A stretch of DNA of 64,000 nt, taken from positions 124,001 to 188,000 of the forward strand of contig DFGE01000022.1 of NCBI GenBank assembly GCA_002371675.1, in the 5' to 3' direction. Positions 59,322 to 64,000 of the stretch are shown here, piece after piece; position 1 is the stretch's first letter, and each line of letters starts with the position of its first letter. This DNA comes from Clostridiales bacterium UBA3758 (GTDB taxonomy: Bacteria > Bacillota > Clostridia > Oscillospirales > Oscillospiraceae). Both the position numbers and the translations under genes were made by a program. The notes under the pieces are model-generated. The model saw nothing but the letters and a program-made list of their open reading frames with translations, was not told the origin of the DNA and did no database searches.

Positions 59322-60322
59322 GGAGCTACGACCTTTCTCACGGCGAAGATCTTCTCCGTCAGGGCGGCGTATTCCTCCGGGCGCAGGGACTGCGCGCCGT
59401 CGCAGAGCGCGTTGATGGGGTCGTTGTGCACCTCGATCATGATGCCGTCCGCCCCCGCGGCCGTCCCGGCGAGCGCCATGTTCGGCACGATGCGGGCGAT
59501 ACCCGTGGCATGACTGGGATCGACGATAACGGGCAGATGCGTCAATTCATGGAGCATCGGCACGGCAGAGAGATCGAGGGTGTTGCGCGTATAATCCGTG
59601 AAGGTACGGATGCCGCGTTCGCAGAGGATGACGCGCTCGTTGCCGCTGGACATGATGTATTCGGCGGACATGAGGAGTTCCTTCAGCGTATTGGCGAGGC
59701 CGCGCTTGAGGAGGATAGGCTTGTCCGTCCTGCCGAGCTCGCGCAGCAGATCGAAGTTCTGCATATTGCGCGCACCGACCTGGATGATGTCCACATCGGC
59801 AAAGAGCTCCAAATCGCGCACGTCCATGAGCTCCGTCACGATGGGCAGGCCGGTCTCCTTCCGCGCGATACGCAGCAGCTCCAGCCCGGTTGCCTTGAGG
59901 CCGGAGAAATCATAGGGCGAGGTGCGCGGCTTGAAGGCGCCTCCCCGCAGGATCTTTGCACCGGCCGCCTTGACCGCGGCAGCGACCGTCACGATCTGTT
60001 CCTCGCTCTCCACCGAGCAGGGGCCCGCGATCAGGACGAAATGTCCGCCGCCGATCTTCACGTCCCCGACCTCGACGACCATGTCCTCGGGGTGGAATTT
60101 GCGGTTGCAGCACTTGAAGGGCTCTGTCACGCGCTTGACAGAATCGACGATCTCGAGGCTGTCCACCAGATCCATGTCGATATGCGTGGTGTCGCCGATC
60201 AGGCCGAGCACAGTCTGATACTCACCCTCGGAGATATGGATACGAAGCCCTTGCTTCTCCAGCCAGTGGATCAGCTGTTCTCTTTTATCGCGCTGTACAC
60301 CGTGTTTGAGTACTACGATCAT
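59318..60322 (-). CDS. aroF: 3-deoxy-7-phosphoheptulonate synthase (DAHP synthase, type I-beta)
   Basis: 334 residues. An N-terminal ferredoxin-like regulatory domain (about 1-65) precedes the TIM-barrel (VLIAGPCSVESEEQ near 93, FKPRTSPYDFSGL, PILLKRGLANTLKELL, VIVDPSHATG). This is the Thermotoga-like I-beta form, in which the N-terminal domain gives feedback inhibition by Tyr or Phe. It condenses PEP and erythrose-4-phosphate, the entry step to the pathway. First gene of the operon, placed 20 bases after a terminator that is part of the attenuation leader; the ATG follows GGGAGGA. Confidence 0.95.
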   Translation of the reverse strand: MIVVLKHGVQRDKREQLIHWLEKQGLRIHISEGEYQTVLGLIGDTTHIDMDLVDSLEIVDSVKRVTEPFKCCNRKFHPEDMVVEVGDVKIGGGHFVLIAGPCSVESEEQIVTVAAAVKAAGAKILRGGAFKPRTSPYDFSGLKATGLELLRIARKETGLPIVTELMDVRDLELFADVDIIQVGARNMQNFDLLRELGRTDKPILLKRGLANTLKELLMSAEYIMSSGNERVILCERGIRTFTDYTRNTLDLSAVPMLHELTHLPVIVDPSHATGIARIVPNMALAGTAAGADGIMIEVHNDPINALCDGAQSLRPEEYAALTEKIFAVRKVVAP

Positions 60323-60342
60323 GTTGTGATCCTCCCAGATAT

Positions 60343-60375
60343 AAAAAGCGCCCCACAGGAATACACCTGTGCGGC
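60343..60375 (-). terminator. Attenuator terminator of the aro operon
   Basis: On the minus strand GCCGCACAGG pairs with CCTGTGGGGC across a 6-base loop (one mismatch) and is followed by GCTTTTT. It lies between the leader ORF and aroF. Its 5' arm (CCGCAC) is also complementary to GTGCGG at the end of the leader ORF, giving an alternative antiterminator pairing. Confidence 0.75.
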
Positions 60376-60418
60376 AAAAAGCATCTCGTTACACGTTCGA
60401 CTGCATCAAGACAAGGCC

Positions 60419-60478
60419 TTACCGCACAAACAGGCAGCAGGCGTAATAATACTTATCGACACAGCAGACAGAGGTCAT
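60419..60478 (-). CDS. Tyrosine-rich leader peptide of the aro operon
   Basis: A 19-codon ORF (ATG 60476-60478, TAA 60419-60421) with a GGGAG ribosome site (60488-60492). It reads MTSVCCVDKYYYACCLFVR: three consecutive Tyr codons at positions 10-12, four Cys and one Phe. It lies 24 bases after the predicted transcription start and about 44 bases before the terminator. Codons 18-19 (GTG CGG) are complementary to the 5' arm of the terminator. A ribosome held at the Tyr codons would leave these bases free, one at the stop codon would cover them. This is what a ribosome-stalling attenuator requires. Confidence 0.7.
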   Translation of the reverse strand: MTSVCCVDKYYYACCLFVR

Positions 60479-60508
60479 GACGATACGCTCCCGAAATGGA
60501 ATGAATAC

Positions 60509-60537
60509 ACTATATTCTGTTTTCAGACCAAAGTCAA
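60509..60537 (-). promoter_or_regulatory. Promoter of the aro operon
   Basis: Minus strand TTGACT (60532-60537) and TATAGT (60509-60514), 17-base spacer; transcription start expected near 60502, giving a ~180-base leader before aroF. Confidence 0.78.
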
Positions 60538-60587
60538 GAAAAAACCGCTTGCTTCGCCCCCTCATAGTCAAACTCACATTTTATTCG

Positions 60588-61295
60588 TTATTCGATCATC
60601 CACTCCCGCAGCCTGTCGACGGCGCGGCGCTCAAGGCGCGAGACCTGCACCTGCGAAACCGCGAGCAGATCCGCGGTCTGCTGCTGGGTAAGGCCATGGT
60701 AAAAGCGCAGCAGCACGACCTTCTTCTCCCGCTCCGGGAGCTTTTCGACAAGGCTGCGCAGGTTCACCCTCTCGAGCATCTTCTCCTCGGCCTCCGCGTC
60801 GCCCAGGACGAGCTCCAGGCTGAAGCCCTCCTCCCCGCTCTGACGCTGGAGGCTTTCGGTCGGCCCGGCGGCTGTCTCCGCAAAGGCGATCTCCTCCGCT
60901 TCCAGACCGGTCTCCTCAGAGAGCTCCGAGAGCGTCGGCTCCCTGCCAAGGCTCTGCTGCAGGCGATAGCGTACCGCCGCGATGCGCGCCGCCTGCTCCT
61001 TGATCCCGCGGCTGACCTTGACTGCGCCGTCGTCGCGCAGAAAGCGGCGGATCTCTCCGGCGATCTTGGGCACGGCGTAGGTCGAAAAGCGTGTCCCGTA
61101 GTCCGGGTCAAAGCCCTCGATGGCCTTGAGAAAGCCGACGCAGCCGAGCTGATAGAGATCGTCCGCATCCACGCCGCGCCCGAAATAGCGCCGCACGACG
61201 CTCCAGATAAGACCCGCGTTTTCCTCCACCAGCTTCCCTGCCGCCTCGCGGTCCCCCCGCTGCGCGGCCAGGAGCTCGTCTGCGCAGAGCTCCAT
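60588..61295 (-). CDS. sigF: RNA polymerase sigma factor SigF (sporulation)
   Basis: 235 residues. Sigma-70 region 2 (ADDLYQLGCVGFLKAIEGFDPDYGTRFSTYAVPKIAGEIRRFLRDDG), region 3 (EPTLSELSEETGL) and region 4 with helix-turn-helix (LTQQQTADLLAVSQVQVSRLERRA). The order spoIIAA-spoIIAB-sigF and one-base overlap with spoIIAB identify it as the first forespore-specific sigma factor, held inactive by SpoIIAB until septation. No terminator is obvious between it and the aro promoter 50 bases on. Confidence 0.95.
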   Translation of the reverse strand: MELCADELLAAQRGDREAAGKLVEENAGLIWSVVRRYFGRGVDADDLYQLGCVGFLKAIEGFDPDYGTRFSTYAVPKIAGEIRRFLRDDGAVKVSRGIKEQAARIAAVRYRLQQSLGREPTLSELSEETGLEAEEIAFAETAAGPTESLQRQSGEEGFSLELVLGDAEAEEKMLERVNLRSLVEKLPEREKKVVLLRFYHGLTQQQTADLLAVSQVQVSRLERRAVDRLREWMIE

Positions 61296-61735
61296 CAGCT
61301 CCGCCCGCCGCGGCTGCGGATCTTCCGCTGCATGGTCACGGTCGTCCCCTTGCCCGGCCGCGAGCGCACGCGCAGCGTGTCGGTGAAGCTCTCCATGATC
61401 GTAAAGCCCATGCCGCTGCGCTCCTCTCCGCCGGTTGTAAAGAGCGGCTCGCGCGCCTTGGCTATGTCCTCGATGCCCCTGCCGTGATCCTTCACGGAGA
61501 TTTCGAGCACATTCCCGGACAGGATGCGCAGGCGAAGATAGATCGGCCCGATCTCGTCCGGGTAGGCGTGTACGATACAGTTCGTCACCGCCTCGGACAC
61601 GGCGGTGCGGATATCGCCCAGCTCGTCCATGGTAGGATCGAGCTGCGCGGCAAAGGCCGCGGCCGCCGCGCGGGCGTATGCCTCGTTGCTGCTGCGGCTG
61701 GGAAATTCGATCTTGACGACGTTTTCTCCGTTCAT
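61295..61735 (-). CDS. spoIIAB: Anti-sigma F factor SpoIIAB
   Basis: 146 residues of the GHKL kinase fold: N box SEAVTNCIVHAYPDE, G1 box VKDHGRGIED, G2 box PLFTTGGEERSGMGF. SpoIIAB binds sigma F and phosphorylates SpoIIAA on serine. Start at ATG 61735, in an ATGA overlap with the spoIIAA stop; the frame is open upstream only because it runs antisense-free through spoIIAA in another frame. Stop overlaps the sigF ATG (TGATG). Confidence 0.95.
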   Translation of the reverse strand: MNGENVVKIEFPSRSSNEAYARAAAAAFAAQLDPTMDELGDIRTAVSEAVTNCIVHAYPDEIGPIYLRLRILSGNVLEISVKDHGRGIEDIAKAREPLFTTGGEERSGMGFTIMESFTDTLRVRSRPGKGTTVTMQRKIRSRGGRS

Positions 61736-62064
61736 TGCGCTGCCTCCTCTCCGATCCTTACGCCGATCGGCACAAGCCGTTCGATCCCCGCCGCCTCGAG
61801 TACCCGCATCGGCTGCTGCGGAATGTTCACGAGGATCAGTCTGCCGCCAAGTTCCTCCATCCTCTTGCGCAGTGCGAGGATCACCGCAATGCCGGACGAA
61901 TCCATAAAACGGAGTCCCGATAGATCCAGCGCGCATTCCTTCGGCAGGAAGACGTCCATCTGCTCCTCCGCCTGCGCTTTGATCTGCCGCGCGCGATGCT
62001 GGTCGAGCTCGCCCTTTACGCCGATCAGCAATCGCCCGGCGCTGTATACCGCCGATATGTCCAT
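61732..62064 (-). CDS. spoIIAA: Anti-anti-sigma factor SpoIIAA
   Basis: 110 residues, STAS domain. The phosphorylated serine lies in FMDSSGIAV (Ser56/57). Unphosphorylated SpoIIAA releases sigma F from SpoIIAB in the forespore. ATG 62064 follows AAGGAGG; an in-frame ATG at 62085 is at the T-run of the preceding terminator. First gene of the operon. The valS terminator ends only about 12 bases before its ribosome site, leaving no room for a promoter in between. Confidence 0.94.
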   Translation of the reverse strand: MDISAVYSAGRLLIGVKGELDQHRARQIKAQAEEQMDVFLPKECALDLSGLRFMDSSGIAVILALRKRMEELGGRLILVNIPQQPMRVLEAAGIERLVPIGVRIGEEAAQ

Positions 62065-62083
62065 GTCATTCCTCCTTATGTAC

Positions 62084-62121
62084 AAAAAAATAACGCCGCA
62101 GGCAGGGCCTGCAGCGTTATT
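62084..62121 (-). terminator. Terminator between valS and spoIIAA
   Basis: Stem AATAACGCTGCAGG / CCTGCGGCGTTATT (one mismatch) followed by seven Ts on the minus strand, 47 bases after the valS stop. Confidence 0.88.
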
Positions 62122-62167
62122 GTAAGCGGTTTTTGCTGTGAAGACGGTCGTATTCGGCCGTTCTCGT

Positions 62168-64000
62168 TTATTTGCCGAGGTTTTCGAGGCTCAGCTTGAG
62201 GTTTTCGATCAGAGCCTCGAGCTTGGCCTTCTTTTCGCGCTCCGCGTTGACCACGGCTTCGGGCGCGCGGGTGACGAAGTTCTGGTTGGAGAGCTTTCCG
62301 ATCTGCCCGGCGAGCTGCTTTTCGGCGTTAGCCAGCTCCTTTTCAATGCGGGCTCTTTCCTTTTCGAAATCGACAAGCTCAGCCATGGGGATGAAGAGGC
62401 GGGCGTTGTCGGTCACGACAGAGACCATGCCGGCTGTGCTCTCGGGAGCAGCGTCCAGAACGGAGACCTCGCTGGCATAGGCGAGCTTGCAGATATAGCT
62501 GACACCGGCCTCAAAGGCGGCCTTCTTGTCCGTGGCGATGAGCAGATGCGCCTTGCGGGAGGGCGGCACGTTCATCTCGCTGCGGCGGGCGCGCACGGCC
62601 TTGATGGCGGTCATGACCATCTCGAAGCTCTCCTCGTCCTCCGGGAAGCTCAGCGCCTCCTGATAGGCGGGGTAGCGCTCGACCATCAGGGCCTCGCCCT
62701 CATGCGGCAGCGCCTGCCAGATTTCCTCGGTGATGAAGGGCATGAAGGGGTGCACGAGCTTGAGGATCTCGGTCAGCACGTAGAGCAGCACCTTCTGGGC
62801 GGAGAGCCTGGAGGCCTCGTCCTCGCCGTTGAGGCGGGGCTTGGTGAGCTCGATGTACCAGTCGCAGAAGCTGTCCCAGATGAAATCGTAGATCTTGCCC
62901 GCGGCCACGCCCAGCTCATAGCTGTCCATATTCTCGCAGACTTCCTTCACGGTGTCGTTGAGCTTGGAGAGGATCCACTTATCCTCGATCTCCAGCTTTT
63001 CAGGCAGCTCGTTGCGGTCGATCGTGAGGTTCATCATCACGAAGCGGCTGGCATTCCAGAGCTTGTTGCAGAAGTTGCGCATGGCCTCGCACTTTTCGAC
63101 ATAAAAGCGCATGTCGTTGCCGGGGCTGTTGCCGGTGATGAGGTTGTAGCGCAGCGCGTCTGCGCCGTATTTCTCCACGATCTCCAGCGGGTCGATGCCG
63201 TTCCCGAGAGACTTGGACATCTTGCGTCCCTGACTGTCGCGCACGATGCCGTGGATGAACACCGTCTTGAAAGGCTCCTCGTCCATCTGCTCCATAGCGG
63301 AGAAGATCATGCGGGCGACCCAGAAGAAGATGATATCATAGCCCGTGACCATGACGGAGGTCGGATACCAGTAGTCCAGAGCCTCCGTCCTGTCCGGCCA
63401 GCCCATCGTGGAGAAGGGCCAGAGCGCGGAGGAGAACCAAGTGTCCAGCACGTCCTCCTCGCGGTGGATGTTCCTGCTGCCGCATTTCTCGCAGGCGCAG
63501 GCGTCCTCGCGGGAGACGGTGATGTGCCCGCAGTCGTCGCAGTACCAGGCGGGGATCTGGTGGCCCCACCAGAGCTGGCGGGAGATGCACCAGTCGTGCA
63601 CATTCTCCATCCAGTTGAGATAGGTCTTCGTAAAGCGCTCGGGGACGAACTTGATGCGCCCGTCCTTAACGACTTCAATCGCCTTTTTGGCGAGCGGCGC
63701 CATCTTCACGAACCACTGCGGGCTCGTCAGCGGCTCCACGACCGTGCCGCAGCGGTAGCAGCAGCCGACATTGTGATTATAGGGCTCGACCTTCACGAGA
63801 TAGCCCTGCTCCTCGAGATCGGCCACGATCGCCTTGCGGGCCTCGTAGCGATCCATTCCGTTGTACTTGCCGCCGTTGATGATCCGCGCATCCTCGTCGA
63901 TGCACTGGATCTGCTCGAGATCGTGGCGCAGGCCAACCTCATAGTCGTTGGGGTCGTGGCAGGGCGTCATCTTCACGGCGCCGGTACCGAAGCCGAGCTC
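62168..64000 (-). CDS. valS: Valyl-tRNA synthetase, C-terminal part (5' end outside window)
   Basis: At least 610 residues to the window edge. The visible start (ELGFGTGAVKMTPCHDPNDYEVG) is the end of the CP1 editing domain. A zinc-type Cys cluster follows (CCYRCG ... CDDCG ... CACEKCG), then TGYDIIFFWVARM, the KMSKS signature (GRKMSKSLGNGIDP near the middle), the anticodon-binding helical domain and a C-terminal coiled coil (FEKERARIEKELANAEKQLAGQI). ValS charges tRNA-Val and edits Thr-tRNA. The HIGH motif lies beyond the window. It is followed by a strong terminator. Confidence 0.95.
   Translation of the reverse strand, partial: ELGFGTGAVKMTPCHDPNDYEVGLRHDLEQIQCIDEDARIINGGKYNGMDRYEARKAIVADLEEQGYLVKVEPYNHNVGCCYRCGTVVEPLTSPQWFVKMAPLAKKAIEVVKDGRIKFVPERFTKTYLNWMENVHDWCISRQLWWGHQIPAWYCDDCGHITVSREDACACEKCGSRNIHREEDVLDTWFSSALWPFSTMGWPDRTEALDYWYPTSVMVTGYDIIFFWVARMIFSAMEQMDEEPFKTVFIHGIVRDSQGRKMSKSLGNGIDPLEIVEKYGADALRYNLITGNSPGNDMRFYVEKCEAMRNFCNKLWNASRFVMMNLTIDRNELPEKLEIEDKWILSKLNDTVKEVCENMDSYELGVAAGKIYDFIWDSFCDWYIELTKPRLNGEDEASRLSAQKVLLYVLTEILKLVHPFMPFITEEIWQALPHEGEALMVERYPAYQEALSFPEDEESFEMVMTAIKAVRARRSEMNVPPSRKAHLLIATDKKAAFEAGVSYICKLAYASEVSVLDAAPESTAGMVSVVTDNARLFIPMAELVDFEKERARIEKELANAEKQLAGQIGKLSNQNFVTRAPEAVVNAEREKKAKLEALIENLKLSLENLGK

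Noticed and set aside
60322..60502. T-box riboswitch upstream of aroF
   Set aside because: I looked for the conserved T-box antiterminator sequence (AGGGTGG-ACCGCG) and the specifier-loop layout and did not find them; a translated Tyr-rich ORF explains the leader better.
61736..61936. Longer N-terminus for SpoIIAB
   Set aside because: The frame is open upstream only within spoIIAA; the ATGA junction and family length fix the start at 61735.
1..64000. tRNA or rRNA genes
   Set aside because: I looked through the intergenic stretches for tRNA cores (GGTTCGA-type T-loops with cloverleaf arms) and rRNA signatures and saw none; a covariance search would settle it.

Overview
The window comes from a GC-rich, endospore-forming member of the Firmicutes, most likely a gut Clostridia of the Oscillospiraceae/Christensenellaceae sort. 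The basis is the spoIIAA-spoIIAB-sigF operon, a luxS gene, YitT and TepA homologues, SpoVK-type AAA+ and GH25 proteins, and giant secreted repeat proteins with Gram-positive signal peptides. It is mostly ordinary chromosome: no rRNA, no tRNA that I could recognise, no CRISPR array and no intact mobile element. One short intergenic stretch (47.8-48.0 kb) looks like the tail of a dead serine recombinase.

Layout. 0-5 kb: 3' end of a penicillin-binding protein, an ABC-F ATPase, a DUF218 membrane protein and a convergent AAA+ ATPase. 5.1-13.5 kb: one 2787-residue secreted protein with eight related ~150-residue modules (four are near-identical 483-bp tandem copies), an extracellular PHP phosphoesterase domain, an OB-fold-like module and a C-terminal surface domain. 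13.7-21.5 kb: YibE/F membrane protein, an overlapping response regulator-histidine kinase-HtrA operon, a PepV/Sapep dipeptidase, plsY and an RluA-type pseudouridine synthase. 21.8-27.2 kb: rRNA uracil methyltransferase, a 39-codon ORF, luxS, two unknown genes and an hflK/hflC pair. 27.3-34.5 kb: an odd transport operon joining a sugar-type binding protein and two permeases to an RND-type adaptor and a MacB-like core protein, with no ATPase. 34.5-39 kb: prfA, a TsaC-CoaE fusion, an M18 aminopeptidase and tepA. 39-45.4 kb: a divergent type IIA topoisomerase pair, yitT and a lipoprotein. 45.5-50 kb: prfC, a cyclodeaminase-like protein and a GH25 protein. 50-52.4 kb: pcrA/uvrD. 52.5-60.5 kb: a complete shikimate-to-prephenate/tyrosine operon. 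60.6-64 kb: the spoIIA operon and the 3' part of valS.

The strongest discovery candidate is upstream of the aro operon. A good promoter is followed by a 19-codon ORF containing three consecutive Tyr codons, then a Rho-independent terminator just before aroF. The last codons of the small ORF (GTG CGG) are complementary to the 5' arm of the terminator, which is the geometry needed for ribosome-stalling attenuation by tyrosine supply. The operon itself uses 4-nt overlaps at every junction, encodes every enzyme from DAHP synthase to chorismate plus chorismate mutase and prephenate dehydrogenase, and includes a chorismate mutase-AroE-AroK fusion. Other points worth attention are the TsaC-CoaE fusion, the ATPase-less hybrid transport operon, a terminator whose 3' arm contains the tepA Shine-Dalgarno, a probably leaderless pcrA transcript, and a transglutaminase-like lipoprotein with Ser at the catalytic Cys position.
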